Origin: Ilumatobacteraceae bacterium
GTDB lineage: Bacteria > Actinomycetota > Acidimicrobiia > Acidimicrobiales > Ilumatobacteraceae
Length of the DNA stretch: 64,000 bases
Assembly (NCBI GenBank): GCA_022425725.1
Contig: JAKMEY010000065.1
Location: 62,001 to 126,000, forward strand
Direction: 5' to 3'
Both the position numbers and the translations under genes were made by a program. This document shows positions 26,700 to 34,936 of this stretch, in pieces. Position 1 is the first letter of the stretch, and each line of letters begins with the position of its first letter. The notes beneath the pieces are model-generated. The model had not been told where the DNA came from, ran no database searches, and saw only the letters and a program-made list of their open reading frames with translations.

Positions 26700-27296
26700 T
26701 CACGACGGTGGGTTGTCAGCCAACAGCTTGGTCACCTCGCCTGGCGACCGGAATACAACCCGCTGATAGTGCTGCAGTTCAGCCACACTCTCTTTGATGT
26801 CATCGAGCGCTCGATGAGAATTGGGCTTCCACGGTCGGCGTGCATTTGCCTCGGGATACCAACGCCGAACAAGTTCTTTGATGCTTGACACGTCAACACT
26901 TCGATAGTGGAGGTAGTTCTCGATTTCGGGCAGGTAACGAGCGAGAAATCTGCGATCGGTGCCGATCGAGTTGCCACAAAGTGGCACGGTTCCGGCCTCC
27001 GGACAGTGCTCTTTAATGAAGTCAAGGGTGAGACGTCCCGCCTCATTGAGACTCAACGTTGATGCTGTGATCTGATCGAGCAGGCCTGACTCGGTGTGCA
27101 TGTTGGTGACGACCTCATTCATCTTGCTGAGAACTTCTTCTGGTTGATGAATCACCAGATCAGGGCCCTCTGCGATGATGTTGAGCTCATCATCAGTAAT
27201 GATCGTCGCAATCTCAACGATGACATCACTCATGTGGTCGAGTCCTGTCATTTCGAGATCCATCCATACCAACACGCCCTTGATGTTACGGGGCAT
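26700..27296 (-). CDS. orn: Oligoribonuclease
   Basis: 198 aa from ATG 27296 (MPRNIKG); starts at 27332 or 27431 would give extensions not typical of the family. DEDDh exonuclease: VWMDLEMTGLD (Asp and Glu), NSIGTDRRFL (Asp), and HRALDDI (His and Asp). It degrades 2-5 nt RNAs and pGpG to mononucleotides in the cytoplasm. The length fits the usual 180-200. Divergent from the poly-gamma-glutamate-hydrolase-like gene. Confidence 0.95.
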   Translation of the reverse strand: MPRNIKGVLVWMDLEMTGLDHMSDVIVEIATIITDDELNIIAEGPDLVIHQPEEVLSKMNEVVTNMHTESGLLDQITASTLSLNEAGRLTLDFIKEHCPEAGTVPLCGNSIGTDRRFLARYLPEIENYLHYRSVDVSSIKELVRRWYPEANARRPWKPNSHRALDDIKESVAELQHYQRVVFRSPGEVTKLLADNPPS

Positions 27297-27331
27297 CGAC
27301 AGTTTTGGGTAGATCGCAGGAGCAAGCGACA

Positions 27332-27976
27332 TTGATCCGGTCGATCTGCGACGATATAGAGGTGTCGCCAACAACCTTCGCTGAACTCCTCGAAATGGAC
27401 GGTGTTCGCGAAGAGTTGACCCTTCGGTCAACGTTTGGCTTTATGGCATTTCACGGCGGCGGTCTCGAAGCCTTCACCGACATCGTGGCTCGTGAAGCAG
27501 CAGCCCAGTCGAATGCGTCGTACTACGGGGTTATTCATCCAGACGGAGATCCCCCTCATCTACCATCAACGCGGTTTCAACCAGATGAATCTCCTACGAT
27601 GCGCTCATTTTTTGGACACGTTGATGTCGTCATCACCATCCACGGCTTCGGAAGGCGAGGACTCTTCTCGTCCCTACTTCTCGGCGGCACAAACCGACCG
27701 CTGGCCAAACACTTAACGACCGTGCTTCAACCACGCCTGCCGGCATACAACTTCATCGACGACGTTGATGACATCCCCAAACATCTTCGAGGACTTCACC
27801 CCAAGAACCCTGTCAACCTTCCAAAACATGGTGGCGTTCAGATCGAACTCCCTCCACGAGTGAGAGGTTCATCACCGATGTGGTGGGACTGGGAGGGAGG
27901 CTTGACACCCCACACGGAGAGTCTCATCGAGGGCTTGGCTGAAGGAGTTCGCTCCTGGCCGCTCGCCAGCGACTGA
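27332..27976 (+). CDS. Poly-gamma-glutamate hydrolase family protein (DUF867-like)
   Basis: 214 aa from TTG 27332, chosen because AGGAG lies 9 nt upstream; a GTG at 27362 is an alternative. AFHGGGLEAFT (metal-binding His region), HLPSTRF, VVITIHGFGR and LHPKNPVNLPKHGGVQIELP follow the layout of the phage PghP-type zinc peptidases that cut gamma-glutamyl bonds. No prophage genes surround it, and no signal peptide is seen, so the substrate may not be capsule. A WXG100 gene starts 65 bp downstream. Confidence 0.75.
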   Translation: MIRSICDDIEVSPTTFAELLEMDGVREELTLRSTFGFMAFHGGGLEAFTDIVAREAAAQSNASYYGVIHPDGDPPHLPSTRFQPDESPTMRSFFGHVDVVITIHGFGRRGLFSSLLLGGTNRPLAKHLTTVLQPRLPAYNFIDDVDDIPKHLRGLHPKNPVNLPKHGGVQIELPPRVRGSSPMWWDWEGGLTPHTESLIEGLAEGVRSWPLASD

Positions 27977-28041
27977 TTTCCGGCGAGCAAACAACACTCC
28001 GCACTCTGTTGCGACCCTTCACATCGAAAAGAGGTAACGCA

Positions 28042-28305
28042 ATGATGTACGGAGCTAATCCAGAGCAACTCGCTCAACTCGGTCGAACGCTTCACGAGCA
28101 AATGTCGGTGATCGCTCAACTGATGTCCACCGTCGATCGCACGATCGGATCAACCACATGGCAGGGCCCAGCACGCCAACGCTTTGAGCAGGAGTGGAAC
28201 GGTTCGTTCAAACAGACCCTCCATCGTCTCGATGAAGCATTTGGGTCGGCGGGTCGAGACTGTATTGCTCGATCTGAGGAACTACTCAGAGTGATGGGCG
28301 GCTAA
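28042..28305 (+). CDS. WXG100 (ESAT-6-like) family protein
   Basis: 87 aa from ATG 28042 with AAGAGGT upstream. Two predicted helices flank the WxG-type turn TWQGPARQRFEQEW (about residues 43-56); the length is typical for type VII secretion substrates. No EccC ATPase, EccD or partner WXG100 gene is in the window, so it may be secreted by a system encoded elsewhere. It follows the peptidase-like gene on the same strand. Confidence 0.85.
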   Translation: MMYGANPEQLAQLGRTLHEQMSVIAQLMSTVDRTIGSTTWQGPARQRFEQEWNGSFKQTLHRLDEAFGSAGRDCIARSEELLRVMGG

Positions 28306-28335
28306 CCCGCATCTCCAGCACCTCAGTAACTCTCG

Positions 28336-28341
28336 TACACT
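28336..28341 (+). promoter_or_regulatory. -10 element of a probable leaderless promoter
   Basis: TACACT ends 6 nt before the GTG at 28348. No convincing -35 is visible. Confidence 0.4.
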
Positions 28342-28347
28342 TGGCTC

Positions 28348-28587
28348 GTGGCACGCATTGATTTCACTATCGAGCCGTTCGTTGAGGGCCAACCCGGTGC
28401 TCATGTGACCGAACCCATCGCGGTACTCGCCTCGCTTGGCATAACCGCTGAGTTTGGAGCCTTCGGCTCAAGTTGTGACGCTGATGAAGAGGACATCCCC
28501 AACGTCGTTGCCGCGGTTCTCAAATCGGCGTTCGCACACGGGGCCACTCGGGTAAATGTTGACGTCGTCGGAGATACCACAACATGA
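28348..28587 (+). CDS. Thiamine-binding-family protein (MTH1187/YkoF-like, DUF77)
   Basis: 79 aa, GTG start. DFTIEPFVEGQPGAHV and the C-terminal GATRVNVDV are the signature ends of this small ferredoxin-like fold family, some members of which bind thiamine. Members are shorter or about 95 aa, so this is complete. Its stop overlaps the start of the HTH protein gene by 4 bp, hinting at a ligand-sensor/regulator pair. Confidence 0.8.
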   Translation: MARIDFTIEPFVEGQPGAHVTEPIAVLASLGITAEFGAFGSSCDADEEDIPNVVAAVLKSAFAHGATRVNVDVVGDTTT

Positions 28588-28949
28588 ACCCCTCCGACCA
28601 ACACCCACTGGTCTCCACGATTCAACCTCTGCTCGACGCGATCGGCGCCACTGCAGTCGAGCCGGCAGCCGCACTGCCGTCAGACATTCCTCTAGAGACC
28701 AATGGTGAGCTTGTTGCGGCGGTTCGGCTTCCACAGTTACACGGTGCCCTTGACCGCATGATCGAGTCTGTCGAAACTGAAATCGGTGGGCGGCTTGCCG
28801 ACATGTCACGCGAGGACAAACAGCGTGTAGTGAGGCTCCTCGATGAGCGAGGTGCCTTCACGCTCCGACGAGCCGTCGAAGACCTTGCCGATGCAATGGG
28901 TGTGAGTCGGATCACGGTATATAACTATCTCAATGCGATACATCGCTGA
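28584..28949 (+). CDS. HTH protein with YheO-type C-terminal domain (HTH_22)
   Basis: 121 aa. The C-terminal half (SREDKQRVVRLLDERGAFTL, then VEDLADAMGVSRITVYNYL) is the DNA-binding tail known from YheO-type regulators. The PAS-like sensor of YheO is missing; the first 65 residues are different and lack a recognisable domain. It is translationally coupled to the thiamine-binding-family gene upstream, and its stop overlaps the next gene by 1 bp. Confidence 0.8.
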   Translation: MNPSDQHPLVSTIQPLLDAIGATAVEPAAALPSDIPLETNGELVAAVRLPQLHGALDRMIESVETEIGGRLADMSREDKQRVVRLLDERGAFTLRRAVEDLADAMGVSRITVYNYLNAIHR

Positions 28950-29659
28950 TGCGGCGCGGTGACATGATCGAGGTGGTCGGCTTTGATGCCGACGACACCT
29001 TATGGCAATGCCAAGACGCATTCGACGAGGCTGAACGGCTCTTTTTTGACACGGTGAGCCCCTATGCCTCACCGGGAGTTGATCTCGAAGATGCACTTCG
29101 TGCCACCGAGCTCGGCAACCTTGCAATATCGGGCTATGGCGTCAAAGCATTCGGTCTTTCAATGATCGAAGCAGCGGTGACCTCGTCGGCGGGCACGATC
29201 CCCTCTCGAGACGTCGGCATTCTCGTCGATCACATTCACGACATGCTGCGAGAGCCAGTACGACTTCTCGATGGCGTTGCTAACGCCCTGCACGCTGTTG
29301 CTCAAACCCACCGGATAGTGATGATCACCAAAGGCGATCTTGTTCACCAAACGCGCAAGGTTCAAACCTCCGGTCTGCATCATGTATTCGAGCACATCAA
29401 AATCGTTCTCGAGAAAGATGTGTCGACGTACCGAGCAATTCTCGACGAGTGGGGTATCGACCCATCGACATTTCTTATGGTCGGCAATTCCGTTCGTTCA
29501 GACATCCTCCCCGTCGTCGAACTTGGAGGTTTCGGCCTTCATATCCCGTATCACGTCACCTGGGATCATGAAGTTGTCGATGCCCCCATGGGGACCTTCG
29601 ACACTGTTGCCTCCATCTCAGATGTCGTCGAATGGCTCGCCACCGAGCACCCGTCCTAA
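28949..29659 (+). CDS. HAD-superfamily hydrolase
   Basis: 236 aa from ATG 28949; ATG 28964 (MIEVVGFDAD) is an alternative. Motif I is FDADDTLW, motif II MITKGD, and motif IV VGNSVRSDILP, with a helical cap between I and II (subfamily I, YjjG-like). It is expected to dephosphorylate a small phosphate ester, often a nucleotide. It ends 4 bp before the convergent coaA stop. Confidence 0.88.
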   Translation: MRRGDMIEVVGFDADDTLWQCQDAFDEAERLFFDTVSPYASPGVDLEDALRATELGNLAISGYGVKAFGLSMIEAAVTSSAGTIPSRDVGILVDHIHDMLREPVRLLDGVANALHAVAQTHRIVMITKGDLVHQTRKVQTSGLHHVFEHIKIVLEKDVSTYRAILDEWGIDPSTFLMVGNSVRSDILPVVELGGFGLHIPYHVTWDHEVVDAPMGTFDTVASISDVVEWLATEHPS

Positions 29660-29663
29660 ACCG

Positions 29664-30578
29664 TTACAGCCGCCGAAGTCGAACCTCAGATACGCGATGG
29701 TCTCGGCCCTTTCGCACAACCAGCGAGGCTCGATTTCTGGTCGGCATGATGTTCTCGCTGAGGTTCACCCCGTTAATTCGTTGCCAGATTGACTTTGCCA
29801 TCTCAGCTGCTTCATTGTCGCTGAGGTGCGCATAGTGCGCAAAAAAGCTGTCTTCGCGCTGGAACACCGACTCCCTAAACGCTAAGAATCGCTCGACGTA
29901 CCACTCTTGTATATGGAGTTCATCCGCATCGACATAAATAGAGAAATCGAAGTAGTCGGACACAAATTCTGACTCCTCGCCGCCCACCTGCAGCACATTG
30001 ATGCCTTCGACGATGACAATGTCGGGTGAGTCGACCATGACTCGCTCGTCAGAAACAATGTTATAGGTGATGTGGTCGTACACCGGGGCTGATGCTCTCG
30101 CTCCACTCTTCACATTGCGCAGAAACTCGATGAGCGCACGGGTGTCGTAGCTTTCTGGAAAACCTTTGCGCTCCATGAGACCGCGGGCATGAAGTTCTGT
30201 ATTCGGATAGAGGAACCCATCGGTGGTCACGAGGTCAACCGCTGGATGGTCTGGCCAGCGCGAGAGCAATGCCTGCAAGATTCGACTGAATGTGCTCTTC
30301 CCGACAGCAACCGAGCCAGCCACTCCAATGACGTAGGGCACCTTCGGTGCGTACGCTCCGAGAAAAGTTGCGGACACTCGGTGTAGGTCTTGTACCGCAC
30401 TCACATAGAGATTGAGCAGGCGGCTCAACGGGAGATACACGGCAGCGACCTCTTCAAGATCAATCTGCTCGTTGATACCTCGCAGTTGTTCGAGATCGGC
30501 CTCAGCCAGCGTCAACGGTGTCGCGGCGCGAAGTGCGGCCCATTCGGCCCTGTCGAATTCGATGTACCCACTTGGCAC
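29664..30578 (-). CDS. coaA: Pantothenate kinase, type I
   Basis: 304 aa, GTG start. Walker [18 protein letters not shown] (about residues 84-100), then [21 protein letters not shown] and VEGINVLQ, all diagnostic of bacterial CoaA. It phosphorylates pantothenate, the committed step to coenzyme A. Length is normal (300-320). Convergent with the HAD gene and divergent from the DNA methyltransferase gene (23 bp apart). Confidence 0.96.
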   Translation of the reverse strand: MPSGYIEFDRAEWAALRAATPLTLAEADLEQLRGINEQIDLEEVAAVYLPLSRLLNLYVSAVQDLHRVSATFLGAYAPKVPYVIGVAGSVAVGKSTFSRILQALLSRWPDHPAVDLVTTDGFLYPNTELHARGLMERKGFPESYDTRALIEFLRNVKSGARASAPVYDHITYNIVSDERVMVDSPDIVIVEGINVLQVGGEESEFVSDYFDFSIYVDADELHIQEWYVERFLAFRESVFQREDSFFAHYAHLSDNEAAEMAKSIWQRINGVNLSENIMPTRNRASLVVRKGRDHRVSEVRLRRL

Positions 30579-30589
30579 GGAAGTGACCC

Positions 30590-30595
30590 TACGCT
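30590..30595 (+). promoter_or_regulatory. -10 element of a probable leaderless promoter
   Basis: TACGCT ends 6 nt before the GTG at 30602. It would drive the methyltransferase gene and the chained copper genes. Confidence 0.35.
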
Positions 30596-30601
30596 GGAAA
30601 T

Positions 30602-32020
30602 GTGTCGGATCAACAATCGGTGGCGAACAGCGAAGAGCGCCGCCGTCTTGGCTCGTGGTACACGCCTCCGGTACTCATCGAACAGATGCTCGATCTGCTC
30701 ACCAGCGATGGCTGGCCCATAGGGCCGACATCTGACGAAATGCGAATCCTTGACCCTTCGTGCGGCGATGGACGACTGCTCCTCGCAGTGAAGCAACGAG
30801 TGCCCAGAAGATGCTCGCTCGTCGGCTGCGATGTTAATCCGCACACACGTGAGAGCAATGAGGCACACGACATCGAATTTGTTGAGGCGAATGGACTCGA
30901 CATCGACTGGGCTGCGTTCCATGGTGAGAACGGATTTGATCTCGTTATTTCAAATCCACCATTTCTGTCGCAGTTATCGGCATCAACGACTCGCAAAGGT
31001 GCAAGCAAGCGGGGTGGTGGCCCATACGCGAACAGCGCGATGGAGTTCTGCCTTGCTGGCGTCGAGGCGCTTCGACCAGGTGGCCGCCTTGCCATCGTTC
31101 TGCCTCAATCAGTGCTCGCCTCACGAGATACCGCTGAGTTGAGATCGCGAGTCACGTCGCTTGCAACTCCTGTGACGTCATGGTGGTCGTCGTCCCCTCA
31201 ATTTGATGCTGATGTGACCGTGGCGGTTCTCATCTTTGAGCGCCGCAAAACGTCTGTCGTGGGAAGTGATGCACCGTGGACATCTGCGATCACTACTGCG
31301 CTCGGGATTCCACCGGTTCCCAACCTTTACACCTCCGGGGTAGTCGGCGATCGAGCGACCGCTACCGCCAACTTTCGCGACGAGTACTACGCCCTCGTTC
31401 CAGCGGTTGCAGATCATCACGAAGGTCCACCTCTCGTGACATCCGGGCTCATTGACCCCGGTATCTGCCTCTGGGGAACACATCCGGTTCGTTTCGCCCA
31501 CCAACTCTTTGCGGCTCCACGAGTTGATGTTGCGCTCCTCACTGGCCGGTTCAACGAATGGGCACACAAGATGTTGCGACCGAAGGTGCTCGTTGCGGCC
31601 CAAACCAGAACGATCGAGGCGGTGGCCGACGAAAAGGGTGAGTGGCTGCCCGGGGTACCGGTGACCACGGTGATCCCATCTGAAGTCGATGACCTTTTGC
31701 CACTTACCGCAGTCATCAACTCACCGATCGCTGCGCTCATCGCCTGGCACGAGCGAGCCGGCACTGGGCTCTCACCAACCTCGCTGCGCCTTTCTCCCAC
31801 CTCGATTCTTGAATTGCCGTGGCCGCAACATCGGTTCAACGTAGAGGTCGTGTCGCAACTTGCACACGGCGAACAACACGCATTCGGCATCGAAATGTGC
31901 GCAGCGTTTGGGGTCACCGACAATAAAGCCGAAATGATTACGGCATGGTGGCGTACTGCCGGTCAACCACGCCGGAAAAGAGCCTCTCCTATGGGCAAGA
32001 ACCCATCAAGCGTTGATTGA
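30602..32020 (+). CDS. Solitary class I N6-adenine-type DNA methyltransferase
   Basis: 472 aa, GTG start. [17 protein letters not shown] at the N-terminus, motif [13 protein letters not shown] (about residues 49-60), and motif [13 protein letters not shown] (about 114-124) define an Eco57I/type I-like N6-adenine methylase core. The C-terminal half (about 220-440) would be the target-recognition region ([16 protein letters not shown]). No endonuclease, HsdS or BREX gene is nearby. Its stop overlaps the cytochrome c start as TTGA, coupling it to the copper/cytochrome cluster. Methylation specificity is unknown. Confidence 0.82.
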   Translation: MSDQQSVANSEERRRLGSWYTPPVLIEQMLDLLTSDGWPIGPTSDEMRILDPSCGDGRLLLAVKQRVPRRCSLVGCDVNPHTRESNEAHDIEFVEANGLDIDWAAFHGENGFDLVISNPPFLSQLSASTTRKGASKRGGGPYANSAMEFCLAGVEALRPGGRLAIVLPQSVLASRDTAELRSRVTSLATPVTSWWSSSPQFDADVTVAVLIFERRKTSVVGSDAPWTSAITTALGIPPVPNLYTSGVVGDRATATANFRDEYYALVPAVADHHEGPPLVTSGLIDPGICLWGTHPVRFAHQLFAAPRVDVALLTGRFNEWAHKMLRPKVLVAAQTRTIEAVADEKGEWLPGVPVTTVIPSEVDDLLPLTAVINSPIAALIAWHERAGTGLSPTSLRLSPTSILELPWPQHRFNVEVVSQLAHGEQHAFGIEMCAAFGVTDNKAEMITAWWRTAGQPRRKRASPMGKNPSSVD

Positions 32021-32421
32021 CTGTAGGTGTGCGAGATCATCGATCGATCTTCTGTGTTCGTCTAGTTGCCGTCATCGGACTGGCGATCGGAGCCGGTGCG
32101 TGTTCAACCGAGCCTGAACTTTCTCTTTCAGACGGCGCACGAGAGGGGAAGTCCCTCTACGACAGCAACGGTTGCGCAGCGTGCCATGGAGCAAACGGTA
32201 GTGGTGGGGTCGGCCCGACGTTGGCTGGCCATGCTGGCTCTACGGTTGCGTTGAGCGATGGTTCATCGGTGCTCGCCGATCGCGAATACCTCATTGAGTC
32301 GATTCTTCTTCCCCAAGCACAGCTCGTTGCGGGCTACAACATCAAGATGCCGCAGAACGGTCTGACGGCTGAACAAGCGGACCTCATCGCACAGTTCATT
32401 GAAGAGATGCCGTTGCCATGA
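32017..32421 (+). CDS. Small c-type cytochrome, exported or lipid-anchored
   Basis: 134 aa from TTG 32017 (4-bp overlap with the methyltransferase); GTG 32029 is also possible. A signal peptide (LVAVIGLAIGAGAC) ends in a Cys that may be a non-canonical lipobox. The haem motif is CAACH (about residues 54-58), and the likely axial Met is in IKMPQNG. It would carry electrons or act with the Sco1 protein whose gene overlaps its stop by 4 bp. Confidence 0.85.
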   Translation: MTVGVRDHRSIFCVRLVAVIGLAIGAGACSTEPELSLSDGAREGKSLYDSNGCAACHGANGSGGVGPTLAGHAGSTVALSDGSSVLADREYLIESILLPQAQLVAGYNIKMPQNGLTAEQADLIAQFIEEMPLP

Positions 32422-33002
32422 CGCGTCGTTTGCTCGCCGTCTCGTGTGCGGTGTTGGCGATCGCATCCAGCTGCGGAGGTACCCGGGAATTCTCGGGGTA
32501 TGTGAGAACTCCCGCACCATCGTCTCAGGGGATCAGCCTCCCTGTCATCGGTGGGGAGTCGTTGCGCGAACTCGTTGCCAGCAACGGCAAACTGCTCGCA
32601 ATCTATTTCGGCTACACGAACTGCCCGGATATCTGTCCAACAACACTTCAAGACCTAACGGTCGCACTTCGCCGTCTCGATGATGCATCTCGTGTCGAGG
32701 TCGCAATGGTGACGGTCGATCCTGATCGCGACCTTGCCGTGCTCGACGGCTACGTCAAAAGTTTCATCCCAACCGCAATCGCTCTCGGAACGACCGACGA
32801 GACCGAACTAGCCGCCGCCGCTCAGCCGTTTGGTGCGAGTTATCTCGTCGAGAGTATGGGCACCGACATCGAAGTTGCACACTCGACGTCGCTCTATGTT
32901 GTCGACGACCAAGGGACCCTGCTGCTCACGTGGCCGTTTGGCGTGCCTTCGTCTGATATTTCTGCTGACTTGAACGACCTTCTTGATGGGCGACGGTCGT
33001 GA
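32418..33002 (+). CDS. Sco1/SenC-family copper chaperone
   Basis: 194 aa. A lipoprotein-type signal (AVLAIASSC) is followed by a thioredoxin-like domain with YTNCPDICPTTL (copper-binding CxxxC) and the copper-binding His in VAHSTSLYVVD. Sco proteins deliver copper to, or reduce thiols of, the CuA site of cytochrome c oxidase subunit II. The oxidase genes lie on the opposite strand from 38 kb. Overlaps of 4 bp on both sides. Confidence 0.93.
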   Translation: MTRRLLAVSCAVLAIASSCGGTREFSGYVRTPAPSSQGISLPVIGGESLRELVASNGKLLAIYFGYTNCPDICPTTLQDLTVALRRLDDASRVEVAMVTVDPDRDLAVLDGYVKSFIPTAIALGTTDETELAAAAQPFGASYLVESMGTDIEVAHSTSLYVVDDQGTLLLTWPFGVPSSDISADLNDLLDGRRS

Positions 33003-33382
33003 AGCAGCGTGGAATCGCATTTGCGCTCATCGCTCTCGCCGGAGCAATCATTGCTGTCGTTGCCGTTGTCTCCGGCGGTGATGAGCCTGAGTTTCAAACG
33101 ATCGCCAATTCAGAAGACGCCGATTATGAGTACATCATCCCGCGTGGAGCTGGCGCAAAGATCGAGGCCGGTGAGTCGATCAATATCATCCCGGCGGAAC
33201 TCATGGTGCGCATCGGCGAATCACTCAGAATCATCAACGATGATGACCGTGGCCATGTCGTCGGCGTGTTCTTCGTTGGCGCAGGTGAAACACTCTCACA
33301 AGAATTCACCAGTAGCGGCACTCTCTCCGGTGGTTGCTCTATTCATCCCAGTGGTGAATTCACACTCCAGGTTCTCGAATGA
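32999..33382 (+). CDS. Cupredoxin-like membrane-anchored protein
   Basis: 127 aa, GTG start overlapping the Sco1 stop. One signal-anchor segment (about residues 5-25) is followed by a cupredoxin-like beta domain: VRIGESLRIINDDDRGHVVGVFF then SGGCSIHPSGEF. A His-Cys-His set is present but the usual axial Met after the second His is not in place. It probably binds copper outside the membrane. Overlaps the next gene by 4 bp. Confidence 0.75.
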   Translation: MKQRGIAFALIALAGAIIAVVAVVSGGDEPEFQTIANSEDADYEYIIPRGAGAKIEAGESINIIPAELMVRIGESLRIINDDDRGHVVGVFFVGAGETLSQEFTSSGTLSGGCSIHPSGEFTLQVLE

Positions 33383-34419
33383 CGTTCGAAAACCTTCGGC
33401 AACACCGCGTCTGGTGGGCGGTTATTGCTGGGGCAACCTTGACTGCTATGCCTGCCGGATTCGCTCACGCCGACCCACCCGGGCCCACCGACTATTCATC
33501 GGTGATCGTTGAGGTGACCACATCGGAATCTCTTCCACTTGCAGATGATGTTGCAGTCACAATCGAAGGACACGACTCATTTCTCTCAGTGACTGTTGCA
33601 CGAGGAACCACCGTCAAGATCCCTGGGTATGAAGGAGAGGAGTACCTCAAGATCGAATCTGATTGCACCGCCTATGAGAACCAGCGCTCGATGTCAACGT
33701 GGTACAACAAAGAGCGCTACGGGTCAGACTTTGGAGCAGACGTCGTAGATCACGATGCTGCCCCCGAGTGGTTGCAAATTGCTTCGAACTGCACGCTTGC
33801 ATGGCACGACCATCGCATTCACTACATGTCACCGCAACCGCCAGTCAATGCCAAGCCGGGCGATGTGATCGTTGCTGACTCGATCCGGTTCACCGTCGAC
33901 GGTATTCCCGTGGCTGTGCGCGTCGAAAGTTCTCTGGTTGAGAGACCGTCTTTGCTCGCCCCACTCGTCGCCGCTGCCAGTGCATTACTTCTTGTCGTGG
34001 GGGTCATCGGTCGAACATCCGCGGCACTTCAGAGACTGATGGTGGGAGCATCTCTGCTTGGGCTCGTGATCGGCGGCGCTCAGTATCTGTGGGCGGCTCC
34101 CGGAACAGGCCCACAACTCACATCGTTTGCGCTCCCATCGTTGGCCACCGTGTTGAGCGGATCGGCGCTCGCGTTCAATCGACAATCTTCGATTCAACGA
34201 AATGGACTGCAACTCATGAGCGGCGTCTTCCTTGCGATTTGGGTGTTGAGACGAAAAGACGTGCTCGATGCAGCCCTGCTACCCACCTCGCTGCCCTATT
34301 GGGTCGATCGAGCGGGAACCGCTGCAATTGGTGTCATTGCGTGTGCGGCCGCCGGATATGCACTCATCGGGCTCTGGCAGATCGCCAACGTGAATCGGCC
34401 ATCGCCACGTCGGGCGTAG
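33379..34419 (+). CDS. Actinobacterial membrane protein with WHDHR-type extracytoplasmic domain
   Basis: 346 aa. Signal peptide (about residues 10-31), then an extracytoplasmic beta-rich domain (about 32-190) with a conserved-looking AWHDHRIHYM segment and two Cys (SDCTAY, SNCTLAW), then about five membrane segments. I recall actinobacterial proteins with the WHDHRTHWM motif but no established function. The His cluster and the neighbours (Sco1, cupredoxin-like, PCuAC) suggest copper handling for cytochrome oxidase. Last gene of the 4-bp-overlap chain; its stop abuts the stop of the PCuAC gene. Confidence 0.75.
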   Translation: MTFENLRQHRVWWAVIAGATLTAMPAGFAHADPPGPTDYSSVIVEVTTSESLPLADDVAVTIEGHDSFLSVTVARGTTVKIPGYEGEEYLKIESDCTAYENQRSMSTWYNKERYGSDFGADVVDHDAAPEWLQIASNCTLAWHDHRIHYMSPQPPVNAKPGDVIVADSIRFTVDGIPVAVRVESSLVERPSLLAPLVAAASALLLVVGVIGRTSAALQRLMVGASLLGLVIGGAQYLWAAPGTGPQLTSFALPSLATVLSGSALAFNRQSSIQRNGLQLMSGVFLAIWVLRRKDVLDAALLPTSLPYWVDRAGTAAIGVIACAAAGYALIGLWQIANVNRPSPRRA

Positions 34420-34893
34420 TTAACGGTCGCTCACTTCAACGGTCACCGTGAGGTCGGGGGCTTGGTCGAAGTCAAGGGTGAGGTCGAAGGTTTCGCCGAC
34501 GACAAGAGGTTCCGATAGATCAATCAGCATGACGTGATAGCCCCCAGGGCCGAGCTGCACCAGCGTGCCGGCTGGTAGTTCAAGCGCATCCATCTCTTGC
34601 ATCGACATTGCATCGTCATGCATCTCATCGTCATGCATCTCAGATGCATCATCGCCCATGTCCATTGCCTTCACGACCTCATGGATCTCGGCGCGGGCTG
34701 CGATATCACTCGACACAAATACCGCCACCAGCGAGTCATCATCAACGGAAGTGATGTCGAAGTAGGCCGCCCCCATCGTGACACCTGACGGACTGCTTCG
34801 TGCCCACGCATCAGAAACCGTTACGGGGTCACTTCCTCCACACGATGCCAGAATCAACACAAACGGGAAAGCAAGGGCCGCACCAAATTTCAT
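34420..34893 (-). CDS. PCu(A)C-family periplasmic copper chaperone
   Basis: 157 aa from ATG 34893; the longer reading overlaps map. Lipoprotein signal (FVLILASCGG), then the PCuAC domain with VSDAWARSSPSG, GAAYFDI, the ligand His in AEIHEV and the HVM pair in PGGYHVML. An acidic Met/His insertion (EMHDDEMHDDAMSMQEM), built partly from a perfect 15-bp tandem repeat, sits between the ligand segments. The family hands copper(I) to the CuA or CuB site with Sco1. Confidence 0.92.
   Translation of the reverse strand: MKFGAALAFPFVLILASCGGSDPVTVSDAWARSSPSGVTMGAAYFDITSVDDDSLVAVFVSSDIAARAEIHEVVKAMDMGDDASEMHDDEMHDDAMSMQEMDALELPAGTLVQLGPGGYHVMLIDLSEPLVVGETFDLTLDFDQAPDLTVTVEVSDR
34612..34641. repeat. Perfect 15-bp tandem repeat in the PCuAC gene
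   Basis: ATCGTCATGCATCTC occurs twice head to tail (34612-34626, 34627-34641). It encodes the duplicated EMHDD metal-binding-like peptide on the minus strand and keeps the frame. Confidence 0.9.
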
Positions 34894-34936
34894 AAGCAGA
34901 ACCCTACCGATCGAGAATGAGTGACCAGAAAGATGC

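Noticed and set aside
27332-28305. A prophage remnant, because of the phage-type peptidase
   Set aside because: No integrase, capsid, tail, lysis or att-like sequence, and no duplicated tRNA end.
30602-32020. A restriction-modification or BREX/phage-defence island
   Set aside because: No endonuclease, specificity subunit, PglZ, BrxC or similar gene; neighbours are coaA and copper genes.
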